In this document: piece after piece, positions 8,795 through 17,227 of the stretch
How positions within the stretch are numbered: position 1 is the first letter of the stretch
Layout: every line of letters begins with the position of its first letter
Assembly (NCBI RefSeq): GCF_902859935.1
Contig: NZ_CADIKI010000014.1
Coordinates: forward strand, 124,001 to 188,000
Direction of reading: 5' to 3'
Source: Paraburkholderia fynbosensis
GTDB taxonomy: Bacteria; Pseudomonadota; Gammaproteobacteria; Burkholderiales; Burkholderiaceae
DNA: 64,000 nt
Program-made: the position numbers and the translations under genes
Notes under the pieces: model-generated
The model's database searches: none
What the model was told of the DNA's origin: nothing
What the model saw: the letters and a program-made list of their open reading frames with translations, nothing else

Positions 8795-9553
8795 CTACTT
8801 CTCCTCATCCCGCCCAGGCCGCGCGCCGATGTACTCGTACTCCGCCGTGTTGAGCCGCGACACTCGCAACTCGACCGCGTTGCGGTGATACGAATAGGCG
8901 ATCCGGCGGATTTCCAGCAAAGGCGCACTGACCTCGACACCGAGTTGCTCGCTCTCGATGTCGTTCGCGAGCGCGACGCTCACGCGTTCATCGGTCTCGA
9001 CCACGTTGATGCCGAATACGTCCTGATAGAAGTTGTACAGCGTGTTCGGCCGGTTGCGCAGCTTCGTTTCGGTGAGGCCCGGAAAGTGCGCTTCCGGCAC
9101 GGTGATGTGTTCGATCAGTACCGTCTTGCCATGCAGCGCGAGGCCGTTGACGAACTGGAACACGCGCGCGCCGGTCTCGATGCCGAGCGCGGCCGCCACT
9201 TCACGCGACGCCCGCGCCTTCCTGAAGTCGATCAGCGTGACGACCGGATAGGCCTTGTCGCCGTCGCGCCGCACGATCCGGAAGAAGCGGAAAAAATGCC
9301 GGTCGCGCTGGTGCATCGACACGAAGGTGCCGAGCCCCTGATGACGGATCAGGATGTTTTCCGCGCAGAGTTCGTCGATGGCCTTGCGCAGCGTGCCGAT
9401 GGACACGCCGAAGCGTTCGGCGAGGCGCTTTTCCGAAGGAATGCATTCGCCGCCTTTCCATTCGCCGGCCGAGAGCGCGGCGAGGATCGCGCTTTTGACT
9501 TCCTTGTACCGCGTGCCGCCGAGGGCGGGCGGATTGATGGCGAGCGTGCTCAT
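8795..9553 (-). CDS. GntR-family (HutC/UTRA) transcriptional regulator of the island
   Basis: A regulator of 252 aa. Residues ~15-80 are the GntR winged helix (PSEKRLAERFGVSIGTLRKAI), followed by the UTRA ligand domain (about 95-240), ending with the typical RRIAYSYHRNAVELRVSRLN. An AGAGG ribosome-binding site precedes the ATG. It is divergent from the succinate-dehydrogenase-like operon. A palindromic operator candidate of the CTAG type used by HutC proteins lies in the shared promoter region, and a near copy lies before suyA. I infer that it controls both operons and itself. Its ligand is unknown; a sulfonate or dicarboxylate is plausible. Confidence 0.9.
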   Translation of the reverse strand: MSTLAINPPALGGTRYKEVKSAILAALSAGEWKGGECIPSEKRLAERFGVSIGTLRKAIDELCAENILIRHQGLGTFVSMHQRDRHFFRFFRIVRRDGDKAYPVVTLIDFRKARASREVAAALGIETGARVFQFVNGLALHGKTVLIEHITVPEAHFPGLTETKLRNRPNTLYNFYQDVFGINVVETDERVSVALANDIESEQLGVEVSAPLLEIRRIAYSYHRNAVELRVSRLNTAEYEYIGARPGRDEEK

Positions 9554-9631
9554 GAAAACCTCTGCAATGCGCGAGTCGCGCGACGCCGCTCGCTAGAGTT
9601 GGACCCGCCCCGATTTTAAACGACAAAGTCA

Positions 9632-9654
9632 TCTAGCACATCTAGATGAGATAG
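9632..9654. promoter_or_regulatory. Putative GntR operator 1 (frd/fum-like operon and gntR)
   Basis: A sequence in the divergent promoter region with the perfect 10-bp palindrome CATCTAGATG at 9639-9648, flanked by further ATCTAG and ATAGAT half-sites. It matches operator 2 at 18717 in 19 of 23 positions. A -10-like TAAAAT of the regulator gene lies at 9613-9618 on the minus strand, so binding could also give autoregulation. Function is inferred from position, symmetry and repetition. Confidence 0.65.
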
Positions 9655-9818
9655 ATTCTGTCGGTTCGTCGCGACATTGCTTCGGGCCCTTCCCGTTGCC
9701 CAAAAATCTCTTGTCCTCACGCCAAGAATTACTGGCTTTTCACGCACGCGCACGTGGGCCTAACCTGATGGTCAGCAGCCGTTCCCACAGAACCATAGGA
9801 CTATCGGGCCATCACCCT

Positions 9819-10553
9819 ATGCAGCCATCCGTCAGCGACATGCTGAGCGTGCGCGTCTGGCGCGGAGCCGAAGACGGTGCCTTCGAGCCGTTCGAGGTGC
9901 CGCGCCGCGCGAGCCAGACCGTGCTGGACGCCGTCACGCACATCCAGCGCAGTATCGATGCCACGCTGTCCTACCGTTTCGCGTGCCGTGTCGGCATGTG
10001 CGGTTCCTGCGCGATGACCGTCAACGGCCGCGCGCGCTGGACCTGTCGCACGCACGTCGCGCAGGTGCTGCGGCGCCCCGGCGACGTGCTCGAAATCGCG
10101 CCGCTCAACCATCTGCCGATCGTCAAGGATCTGGCGGTCGACATGACGCGGTTTTTCGACAAATGGCGCGAGGCGAAGGGCTATTTCGCGGGCAACCGTG
10201 ATCGCTGCGCACCGCTCGAACTGGTCGATCCCGCGTCGCCCGAACGGCAGGCCGCGGATGCGGCCATCGAGTGCATCGGCTGCGGCGTCTGCTATGCGAG
10301 CTGCGACGTGGTCGGCTGGAAACCGGACTATCTCGGGCCGGCCGCCCTCAATCGCGCGTGGACGCTCGTCAACGACGTGCGCGACGTGCAGCAGGGCGCC
10401 CGCCACGACGCGGTCGCCACCGACGCCGGCTGCCACTCGTGCCACACCCTCGGCTCATGCACTGAACGCTGCCCGAAAGCGCTGGCGCCCACGGCGAGCA
10501 TCGCTGGCCTCAAACGCGCGGGGCGCACGCGGCCAACCGGAGGCGGGCAATGA
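9819..10553 (+). CDS. Succinate dehydrogenase/fumarate reductase-like iron-sulfur subunit
   Basis: A protein of 244 aa from the ATG at 9819; ATG 9768 and ATG 9840 are possible alternatives. The N-terminal [2Fe-2S] motif is CRVGMCGSC with a later Cys in ARWTC. The C-terminal ferredoxin-like part has CIGCGVCYASC for [4Fe-4S] and CHSCHTLGSCTERCPK for the third cluster, the usual SdhB/FrdB order. It would carry electrons from the flavoprotein encoded five genes downstream to the membrane anchor. It is the first gene of a tight operon (overlap ATGA with the next gene). Unlike housekeeping sdh, this operon also holds a fumarase-like hydratase and is under its own GntR gene. Confidence 0.88.
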   Translation: MQPSVSDMLSVRVWRGAEDGAFEPFEVPRRASQTVLDAVTHIQRSIDATLSYRFACRVGMCGSCAMTVNGRARWTCRTHVAQVLRRPGDVLEIAPLNHLPIVKDLAVDMTRFFDKWREAKGYFAGNRDRCAPLELVDPASPERQAADAAIECIGCGVCYASCDVVGWKPDYLGPAALNRAWTLVNDVRDVQQGARHDAVATDAGCHSCHTLGSCTERCPKALAPTASIAGLKRAGRTRPTGGGQ

Positions 10554-10894
10554 ACCGGACCTTCGACGCATGGTGGCTGCAACGCCTGTCCGCGATGGTG
10601 CTGACGCTGTGCGTCGCGATTCATCTGGCGACGATGATCTGGGTCGTGCATGGCGGACTGCGCGCGGTGGACGTGATCGCGCGTCTGCATGGCAATGTCG
10701 CATGGGGCCTGTTTTACGCGATCTTCGTGATCGCCGCGGCGCTGCACGTTCCAGTGGGCCTGCGCCGTATCGCCGACGAGTGGTTGAACTGGCGCGGTGT
10801 CTGGGCGGCGCGCGCGAGCGTGCTGATCGGCGTCGGCCTGGCGCTGGCGGGCTTGCGCGCGGTCTATGGATTGATCGTGGGCGTGCCGGCATGA
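10550..10894 (+). CDS. SdhC/FrdC-like membrane anchor subunit 1
   Basis: A membrane protein of 114 aa with three hydrophobic helices (about 12-34, 50-72, 82-110). His residues in VAIHLATM and ALHVPVG are candidate haem b ligands. It overlaps both neighbours by ATGA, so it is translationally coupled between the Fe-S subunit and a second anchor. It should help attach the complex to the membrane and pass electrons to quinone. Sequence similarity to any characterised anchor is weak, as is usual for these subunits. Confidence 0.8.
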   Translation: MNRTFDAWWLQRLSAMVLTLCVAIHLATMIWVVHGGLRAVDVIARLHGNVAWGLFYAIFVIAAALHVPVGLRRIADEWLNWRGVWAARASVLIGVGLALAGLRAVYGLIVGVPA

Positions 10895-11298
10895 ACTCCA
10901 CCACCCGTGCTAACCAAACCGCCCATCCACGCGCCGCCACGCCGGGCCGCCGGCTTGACTTCCGCGCGCGCAATCATCCCGCGTGGTGGGCTTTTCTCGT
11001 GCACCGCCTGTCCGGTCTTGCGCTGGCGTTCTTCCTGCCCGCGCATTTCTGGGCGCTCGGCACCGCGCTGAACGGCGCCGCGCGTTTCGAATCGTTTCTC
11101 GCCGCCACGCGCGCGCCGGGCTTCGTGTTCGCGGAGTGGGGGCTGGTCACGCTGCTCGCCGCGCATCTGATCGGCGGGGTGCGGCTGCTGCTGATCGAGT
11201 TCCGGCCGTGGAGCGGCTTGCGCAAGGATCTGATCGCGCTGACCGCGGGCGGCGCGTTCGTAATCGGGATGGCATTTGCGCTTTCGCTGACATTGTGA
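10891..11298 (+). CDS. SdhC/D-like membrane anchor subunit 2
   Basis: A protein of 135 aa starting at the ATG that overlaps the previous stop. After a polar N-terminus of ~28 residues it has AFLVHRLSGLALAFFLPAH. The HRLSG motif is typical of the first helix of succinate dehydrogenase cytochrome b subunits. Two more helices follow, including LLAAHLIGGVRLL with another candidate haem His. With the preceding gene it forms a two-subunit membrane anchor. The next gene follows after 24 bases. Confidence 0.82.
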   Translation: MNSTTRANQTAHPRAATPGRRLDFRARNHPAWWAFLVHRLSGLALAFFLPAHFWALGTALNGAARFESFLAATRAPGFVFAEWGLVTLLAAHLIGGVRLLLIEFRPWSGLRKDLIALTAGGAFVIGMAFALSLTL

Positions 11299-11322
11299 AC
11301 GCGCGCGTTTGAAGAGGCTTCA

Positions 11323-12240
11323 ATGGGAACGACCACGATGGAAACGACACAGGACATGACGGACTTCACCGTCGACTACGGCTTGATCGAGGAGATCGCC
11401 AGCACCTTGTATATCCGTTCGCTCAAGCAGTTGCCGCCGGACGTGAAGGACGGCATTGCGAAGCTCGAAGCCAGCGAGCGCAACGACACCGCGCGCCGCG
11501 TGCTCGGCACGATGCGGCAGAACATCGTGGTGGCCGAGCAGACCGACAATCTGCTGTGTCAGGACACCGGCCTGCCGATCTACAACGTTACGCTAGGTGA
11601 GGGTGTGCGCTTCGACGGCTTGCGCCTGAAGGCGGCGATCCGCCGCGGCTGTGCGCGTGCCACGCATGAGCATCCGCTGCGCTCGTCGGTCGTGCATCCG
11701 CTCACGCGGCACAACGAGCAGAATTCGTGCGGCGTCGGGGTGCCCGTGATCCACATCGATTTCGACGCGACGCCGGGCACGCTGTCGATCGAAATGATCC
11801 CGAAAGGCAGCGGCTCGGAGAACAACTCGTTTCTGCGCATGGCGATTCCGGCCGAAGGGGTGGATGCGATCCGGCGCTTCGTGATCGACTGCGTGGTCGA
11901 GGCGGGCGGCAAGACCTGTCCGCCGACGATCGTCGGAGTGGGCGTCGGCGGCACCTCGGACCTGTGCGTCGCGCTGGCGAAGCGGGCGGCCACGCGGCCG
12001 CTCGGCACGCACTGCGACGACGAGCACGGCGCCGCGCTGGAGCGGCAGATGTCGGCGGCGGTCAATCAGCTGGGCGTCGGGCCGCAGGGCCTCGGCGGCG
12101 ATGCCACCGCGTTCGCGGTACACGTCGAACTGGCGGCGACGCACATCACGATGAACCCGGTCGCGGTGAACATGCAGTGTCATTCGGCGCGGCGCGCGCG
12201 CGCCACGCTGAGCGCGCAGGGAGTCGAGTATGGCTACTGA
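11323..12240 (+). CDS. Class I fumarase/L-tartrate dehydratase-like hydratase, alpha subunit
   Basis: A protein of 305 aa. It is the N-terminal-type half of oxygen-sensitive class I hydro-lyases (TtdA, FumA N-part, two-subunit fumarases). The three cysteines that hold the catalytic [4Fe-4S] cluster are visible in LLCQDTGLP, GGKTCPPT and NMQCHS. KGSGSENNSFLRM is the conserved substrate-side loop. It overlaps the beta subunit gene by 11 bases. The family hydrates fumarate, mesaconate or tartrate-type compounds. Being inside an sdh-like operon, it probably hydrates the alkene made by that complex; I infer sulfoacrylate, but fumarate or mesaconate remain possible. A second ATG at 11338 could be the start. 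Confidence 0.9.
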   Translation: MGTTTMETTQDMTDFTVDYGLIEEIASTLYIRSLKQLPPDVKDGIAKLEASERNDTARRVLGTMRQNIVVAEQTDNLLCQDTGLPIYNVTLGEGVRFDGLRLKAAIRRGCARATHEHPLRSSVVHPLTRHNEQNSCGVGVPVIHIDFDATPGTLSIEMIPKGSGSENNSFLRMAIPAEGVDAIRRFVIDCVVEAGGKTCPPTIVGVGVGGTSDLCVALAKRAATRPLGTHCDDEHGAALERQMSAAVNQLGVGPQGLGGDATAFAVHVELAATHITMNPVAVNMQCHSARRARATLSAQGVEYGY

Positions 12241-12889
12241 AACGTCCATGAGCACGCCGTTGAACGCACCGACAAACGGCACGCATCACACGCTCGACAT
12301 GCCAGCGAGCGAAGCGCAGATCCGCGCGCTGCGCATAGGCGACACGGTCACGCTGAACCGCACGCTGTTCGGCATTCGCGACGCCACCCAGATTCACATG
12401 TTCGATCACGGCCGCGCCACGCGCTTCGATCTGCGCGGCCACGCGGTGATCCATACCGCGCCGAACGTGCGGCGCGTCGACGTCTCGCCGCAGCATCCGG
12501 CGGGCTACGAGCCGGTGTGCATCGGCACGACGACGTCAATGCGCATGGAGCGCTTCACCGCGCCGCTGATGCAGACCTACGGCGTGCGCGCAGTGATCGG
12601 CAAAGGCGGGCTCGGCGCAGCGTCGAGCGCGGCGTTCGCGCAGTTCGGCGGCGTGTACCTCGCGATCGTCGGCGGCACGGCGGCGCTCGAAACCACGTGG
12701 ATCGAGCAGATCGAAGACGTCGATCTCGACGATCTCAACCCGGAGTCGCTGTGGCGTTTGCGCATTCATCACTTCGGGCCGCTGCTGGTCGCGATGGACA
12801 GTCACGGCGGCAGCCTTTACAGCACCGTTCAACAGAACACGCGCACGCAGCGCGACGCGGTGCTCGCGTCGCTCGGCATTCGCGCTTGA
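12230..12889 (+). CDS. Class I fumarase/L-tartrate dehydratase-like hydratase, beta subunit
   Basis: A protein of 219 aa, the C-terminal-type (TtdB/FumA C-part) swivelling domain. Recognisable parts are the strand GDTVTLNRTLFGIRDATQ, the loop GTTTSMRMERF and the signature VIGKGGLGAASSAAFAQFGGVYLAIVGG in segments. Its start lies within the end of the alpha gene, so the two are made in equal amounts. It closes the active site of the hydratase. The flavoprotein gene follows after 21 bases. Confidence 0.9.
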   Translation: MATETSMSTPLNAPTNGTHHTLDMPASEAQIRALRIGDTVTLNRTLFGIRDATQIHMFDHGRATRFDLRGHAVIHTAPNVRRVDVSPQHPAGYEPVCIGTTTSMRMERFTAPLMQTYGVRAVIGKGGLGAASSAAFAQFGGVYLAIVGGTAALETTWIEQIEDVDLDDLNPESLWRLRIHHFGPLLVAMDSHGGSLYSTVQQNTRTQRDAVLASLGIRA

Positions 12890-12910
12890 GGCATCGGAGA
12901 GCGCATCGCA

Positions 12911-14647
12911 ATGAAACAGTTCGATACCGACATCCTCATTCTCGGCAGCGGCGGTGCGGGTCTGTTCGCCGCCTTGCACGCGCAGGCCGCGGCGCCGCAA
13001 TTGCGCATCACGATTGCTGTCAAAGGGCTGCTGGGCAAATGCGGCTGTACGCGCATGGTGCAGGGCGGCTACAACGTCGCGCTCGCGCCGGGCGATTCGG
13101 TCGAGCGCCACTTCATGGACACGATTGAAGGCGGCAAGTGGCTTTCGAATCAGGACCTCGCGTGGATGCTGGTGACGGGCGCGCTCGAACGGATTCGTGA
13201 ACTCGAAAACGAACTGGGCTGCTTCTTCGACCGCAATCCGGACGGCTCGGTGCGGCAGAAAGCGTTCGCCGGACAGACATTCGACCGCACCGTGCACAAG
13301 GGCGACCAGACCGGCATCGAGATCATCAACCGGCTCGCGGAGCAGGTGTGGGCGCGCGGCATCGAGCGGCTCGAAGACCATCGCGCGGTGGAGTTCATCC
13401 GCAGCCGCGACGGGGCGACGCTCGCCGGCGTGCTGATGATCGACATGCGCAGCGGCGAATTCGTGTTCGTGCGCACGCGCGCGGTGCTGCTCGCGACCGG
13501 CGGCGGCCCGACCATGTATCGCTACCACACGCCGAGCGGCGACAAGAGCTGCGACGGCATGGCGATGGCGCTGCGCGCCGGCCTTACGCTGCGGGACATG
13601 GAGATGGTGCAGTTTCATCCGACCGGATTGCTCGCGGGCGGCGGCACGCGTATGACCGGCACCGTGCTGGAAGAGGGTTTGCGCGGCGCGGGCGGCTATC
13701 TGCTGACCGGCGCGGGCGAGCGCTTCATGCAGGCGTACGATCCGCGCGCGGAACGCGCGACCCGCGATGTGGTGTCGCGCAGCATCTTTCGCGAATTGCG
13801 CGCCGGGCACGCGACGCCGAACGGCGGCGTCTATCTGCAGATGCATCACCTCGGCGCGGACAGCGTGCGTCAGAAGTTCAAGGGCATGGTCGAGCGCTGC
13901 GCCGATTGCGGTTTCGATCTGGCGGGGGGCCTCGTCGAAGTGGTGCCGACCGCGCACTACATGATGGGCGGCGTCGTATTCGACGCGCAGTGCGCGACTA
14001 CGCTGCCGGGCCTGTTCGTCGCCGGCGAGGATGCCGGCGGCGTGCATGGCGCGAACCGGCTGGGCGGCAATGGCGTGGCGAATTCGACGGTGTTCGGCGG
14101 CATTGCGGGCGACACGCTGGCCGCCTGGGTGCCGCGCCACGGCTATTTCGCCACCGCCGACACGGACGCGCTCAACGCGGCCATGGCGCGTTGCACGCGT
14201 CCATTGCACCAGCCGTCGGGCGACCTGGAAGCGATCCGCGACGCGCTCGCCGAGGTGATGTGGAACGACGTCGGCATTCTGCGCGACGCCGAGGGGCTCG
14301 AACGCGCACGCCGCCAGCTCGGCGAGCTGGAGACGCAGCTCGAACAGACCGGCGTCGACGGCCGCGACTTGCGCTTCAATCTGTCGTGGCACGACTGGAT
14401 GAATCTGCGCAACCTGATCCTCGTGAGCCGCGCAATCACCGAATCCGCGCTGCTGCGTGAGAACTCGCGCGGCGCGCATTATCGCGAGGACTTTCCGGAA
14501 GCGGGCGATCTGGACACTTCCGAATACATGTGCCTGCGCCTCGAAGGCGAGCGCTTCGCCGCGAGCCGCCAGCGCGTTCAGTTCACGCGGGTTCGGCCAG
14601 GCGAGTCGTTGCTCGAAGAGGAAAGCTCGGCGGTGTCGATGAAATGA
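12911..14647 (+). CDS. Succinate dehydrogenase/fumarate reductase-like flavoprotein with non-standard FAD site
   Basis: A protein of 578 aa, the SdhA/FrdA/aspartate-oxidase family. The FAD dinucleotide motif is ILGSGGAGLFAALHA. The substrate-site elements QFHPTG, RDVVSRS (the Arg proton shuttle), TAHYMMGG and GANRLGGN are all kept. Two features differ from SdhA/FrdA in my by-eye alignment. The His that bonds FAD covalently (SHT..QGG) is Cys46 here (GCTRMVQGG), so FAD should be non-covalent. The TEG.RGEGG loop is EEGLRGAGG at about 254, replacing a Thr that contacts the C4 carboxylate. This suits an altered substrate. The last 70 bases overlap the convergent LysR gene. Confidence 0.9.
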   Translation: MKQFDTDILILGSGGAGLFAALHAQAAAPQLRITIAVKGLLGKCGCTRMVQGGYNVALAPGDSVERHFMDTIEGGKWLSNQDLAWMLVTGALERIRELENELGCFFDRNPDGSVRQKAFAGQTFDRTVHKGDQTGIEIINRLAEQVWARGIERLEDHRAVEFIRSRDGATLAGVLMIDMRSGEFVFVRTRAVLLATGGGPTMYRYHTPSGDKSCDGMAMALRAGLTLRDMEMVQFHPTGLLAGGGTRMTGTVLEEGLRGAGGYLLTGAGERFMQAYDPRAERATRDVVSRSIFRELRAGHATPNGGVYLQMHHLGADSVRQKFKGMVERCADCGFDLAGGLVEVVPTAHYMMGGVVFDAQCATTLPGLFVAGEDAGGVHGANRLGGNGVANSTVFGGIAGDTLAAWVPRHGYFATADTDALNAAMARCTRPLHQPSGDLEAIRDALAEVMWNDVGILRDAEGLERARRQLGELETQLEQTGVDGRDLRFNLSWHDWMNLRNLILVSRAITESALLRENSRGAHYREDFPEAGDLDTSEYMCLRLEGERFAASRQRVQFTRVRPGESLLEEESSAVSMK

Positions 14648-15495
14648 CGCTTGACCGCGTCCGTGAACGCCTCGCGCGGATGGTCGCGCCGCTCCAGCAG
14701 GCCGACCCGGCGTGGCGTCACCCGCTGGGGCAAAGGCGTCACCTGCAGGCCCGACTCGCGGGTCCAGTTCGCGTTGGCGAGCAGCGGCACGATCGACACG
14801 CCGAAGCCGCGCCGCACCATCTCCGTGATCGCTTCGATCGAATTCAACTCCATGATTTCGTTGCGCGCCGTGCCGAGCTGGCGCAGCGCATTGTCGACCA
14901 ACACGCCGGTCCACGTGTGACGGTCGAAGCGGATAAAGGGTTCTTCGAGCAGCGCGTCGATCGACGCGTGCGGTGCGCCCGCCGGTGAGATGAACACCAT
15001 CGGCTCGCTGTACAGCATGGTCCATTTGAGCGCGGCCGGCAACGCGGACGGCGACTGCGCGACGATCGCCGCATCCAGTTCGCCGCTTTCAACACGCGCG
15101 GCGAAGTCGCTCGACAAACCCGTGAACAGCTTCAGATCGAGCCCTGCATAGCGCTGCTTGAGCTTGAGCATCGCGTCGGCGAACGCGCCCATCAGCGACG
15201 ACACCAGCGCGCCCACGCGCACCGTGCCGGACAGTTCGCCGGCGTCGCCGGTCGCGAGAATCTGCCGGTAGTTGGCCACCAGCGTTTCCGCGAGCGGCAG
15301 CACCGCGCGGCCCTGCGCGCTGAGCGACACCGAACGCGCCGCGCGATCGAACAGCACGAGGTCGAGATCGCGTTCGAGCGAGCGCATCTGCAAGCCGACC
15401 GCGGCCTGCGTGAGACATACTTCCTCAGCGGCGGCCGCGAACGAACCGTGCCGCGCCACCGACAGAAATGTCACGAAATAGCGGATTGCGCTCAA
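14578..15495 (-). CDS. LysR-family transcriptional regulator
   Basis: A regulator of 305 aa. The N-terminal winged helix reads IRYFVTFLSVARHGSFAAAAEEVCLTQAAVGLQMRSLE in parts, followed by the usual two-lobed inducer domain. The only possible start in frame is a TTG at 15495, because a stop lies ten codons upstream and there is no ATG or GTG; translation is therefore probably weak. It is the last gene of the minus-strand importer operon, 35 bases after the permease. Its 3' end overlaps the flavoprotein gene on the other strand by 70 bases. It probably responds to the transported sulfonate, which is an inference from context. Confidence 0.9.
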   Translation of the reverse strand: MSAIRYFVTFLSVARHGSFAAAAEEVCLTQAAVGLQMRSLERDLDLVLFDRAARSVSLSAQGRAVLPLAETLVANYRQILATGDAGELSGTVRVGALVSSLMGAFADAMLKLKQRYAGLDLKLFTGLSSDFAARVESGELDAAIVAQSPSALPAALKWTMLYSEPMVFISPAGAPHASIDALLEEPFIRFDRHTWTGVLVDNALRQLGTARNEIMELNSIEAITEMVRRGFGVSIVPLLANANWTRESGLQVTPLPQRVTPRRVGLLERRDHPREAFTDAVKRHFIDTAELSSSSNDSPGRTRVN

Positions 15496-15530
15496 AGCGG
15501 CCCCGGTTCGGTTCGTTCGTCAGGTCACGT

Positions 15531-16436
15531 TCATTGCATGCCCCAGCGCTGCACCGTATGACGCTCGAGCACGCGGAAAATCAGGTTCTCGACTGCGAGT
15601 CCGATCAGGATCACCGTGAACAGTCCGGCAAACACATTGGCGATGTCGAGCAGGTTTTTGTTCTCGTAGATGAACCAGCCGAGACCACCCGAACCCGAAC
15701 TCACGCCGAACACCAGTTCCGCCGCGATCAATGTGCGCCACGCGAAGGCCCAGCCGATCTTCAGCCCGGTCAGGATGCTCGGAAACGCGGCGGGCACGAG
15801 AATCCGCCACACGTAGCGGCCGCCGCGCAGACCGTAGTTGCGCCCGACCATCTTCAGCGTATTGCTCACCGACAGAAACCCCGAGTGCGTATTCAATGCG
15901 ACCGACCAGGTCACCGAATGCACCAGCACGAAGATCAGGCTGCCGTTGCCGAGGCCGAACCAGATCAGCGCGAGCGGCAGCAGCGCGATGGCCGGCAACG
16001 GATTGAGCATCGAGGTCATCGTCTCCAGAAAATCGGTGCCAATGCGCGAGGTGATCGCCGCCGCCGTGAGCAGGGCCGCGAGCACGATCCCGCATGCGTA
16101 GCCGATCAGCAGCACATGGATCGACGCCCACGCCTTGCCCGGCAACTCGCCGCTCGCAATGCTCTTGAAGAACGCCTCGATGGTCGCGCTGAACGTCGGA
16201 AAGAGCAGTGGATTGTTCAGCACGCGGCCATAGATCTCCCACACGCCCGCGAGCAGCAGCAGGATGATCAGCTTGCGTATCCACGCCTGGTTGTAGAGCC
16301 GCTCGAACGGCGACAGCGGCTTTTCGACGACGCTGAACTCGCGCGTTTGCGCCGGCTCGCGGACCACCTCGGAGCGTCGCACGAGAGCACGCGCGTCGCG
16401 CTGACCGGAACCGTCATGGGTAAGCATGTCAGACAT
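15531..16436 (-). CDS. ABC importer permease, nitrate/taurine/sulfonate type
   Basis: A permease of 301 aa from the ATG at 16436, which overlaps the ATPase stop by eight bases. It has six hydrophobic helices and the cytoplasmic coupling loop GGRYVWRILVPAAFPSILTGLKIGWAFAWRTLIAAE (in pieces), typical of TauC/SsuC permeases of the NitT/TauT family. With the ATPase and the periplasmic protein it makes a complete importer. The setting beside sulfolactate genes points to an organosulfonate substrate. Confidence 0.9.
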   Translation of the reverse strand: MSDMLTHDGSGQRDARALVRRSEVVREPAQTREFSVVEKPLSPFERLYNQAWIRKLIILLLLAGVWEIYGRVLNNPLLFPTFSATIEAFFKSIASGELPGKAWASIHVLLIGYACGIVLAALLTAAAITSRIGTDFLETMTSMLNPLPAIALLPLALIWFGLGNGSLIFVLVHSVTWSVALNTHSGFLSVSNTLKMVGRNYGLRGGRYVWRILVPAAFPSILTGLKIGWAFAWRTLIAAELVFGVSSGSGGLGWFIYENKNLLDIANVFAGLFTVILIGLAVENLIFRVLERHTVQRWGMQ

Positions 16437-17226
16437 TTTCCGCCCTCTCGATCTCGTCTTCGAACAGCATGTGCTGGATGCGCTTTTCGAGCGCAATAGC
16501 CTCTTGCGGCGTGCTCGCCGTTTCCAGTTCGGCCTTCACCTGGCCCGGGTGCGGCGACAGCAGCAGAATCCGGCTGCCGACCTTGATCGCCTCCGGAATC
16601 GAATGCGTGACGAACAGCACCGTGAAGCGCGTTTCCTCCCACAGCGCGAGCAGTTCGTCCTGCATCTTGCGGCGCGTGAGCGCGTCGAGTGCGGCGAACG
16701 GTTCGTCCATCAACAGGATGTCGGGCTCCATCGCCATGCCGCGCGCAATCGCGACGCGCTGCTTCATGCCGCCCGAGAGCGTATGCGGATAGCTGTCGGC
16801 GAACGACGCGAGATTGACCTTCTCGATGTAATGCATCGCGCGCTCATCGATCTCCTTGCCGTGCAGCCGATGCGAGGCCTGCAGCGCGAACATCACGTTC
16901 TGCCGCACCGTTTTCCACGGCAATAGCTGGTCGAATTCCTGGAACACCATCATCCGGTCGGGGCCCGGCCGCGTGACGGTCTTGCCCTTGAGCGAAATCG
17001 TGCCTTCGGTCGGCGCGAGATAGCCGCCGACGCTTTTCAGCAAGGTCGATTTGCCGCAACCGGACGGCCCCAGCAGCACGAAGCGATCGCTCTTGAACAC
17101 TTCGAAGTCGACGCGGTAGGTCGCCATCACGAGCGTTTTCGGGGTCTTGTATTGCAGCGTCACGCCGCGCACGGCGAGCAGTGGCGCGGTGTCGGGATAA
17201 GGCGTGGCTTGGGTCGCGGCGCGCAT
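16429..17226 (-). CDS. ABC importer ATPase, nitrate/taurine/sulfonate type
   Basis: An ATPase of 265 aa. Walker A is LLGPSGCGKSTLL, the Q loop VFQEFDQLLPW, the signature LSGGMKQRVAIARG, Walker B ILLMDEPFAALD, and the switch His is in VLFVTHSIPEA. The Q-loop sequence with QLLPW is typical of TauB/SsuB proteins. It sits between the binding protein and the permease with almost no spacing, so one operon is certain from the layout. Confidence 0.93.
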   Translation of the reverse strand: MRAATQATPYPDTAPLLAVRGVTLQYKTPKTLVMATYRVDFEVFKSDRFVLLGPSGCGKSTLLKSVGGYLAPTEGTISLKGKTVTRPGPDRMMVFQEFDQLLPWKTVRQNVMFALQASHRLHGKEIDERAMHYIEKVNLASFADSYPHTLSGGMKQRVAIARGMAMEPDILLMDEPFAALDALTRRKMQDELLALWEETRFTVLFVTHSIPEAIKVGSRILLLSPHPGQVKAELETASTPQEAIALEKRIQHMLFEDEIERAENV

Positions 17227-17227
17227 G

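Noticed and set aside
9819..14647. Housekeeping succinate dehydrogenase and fumarase
   Set aside because: Gene order is not sdhCDAB, the flavoprotein lacks the covalent-FAD His, the hydratase is in the same operon, and a dedicated GntR gene with a shared suy operator is present.
12536..15025. A very long minus-strand open frame opposite the hydratase beta and flavoprotein genes
   Set aside because: It is Arg/His/Ala-rich without any motif and mirrors the codon bias of the real genes. Long antisense frames are expected at this GC content. The same applies to the minus-strand frames at 19481-21607, 23083-25512 and 25516-27078.
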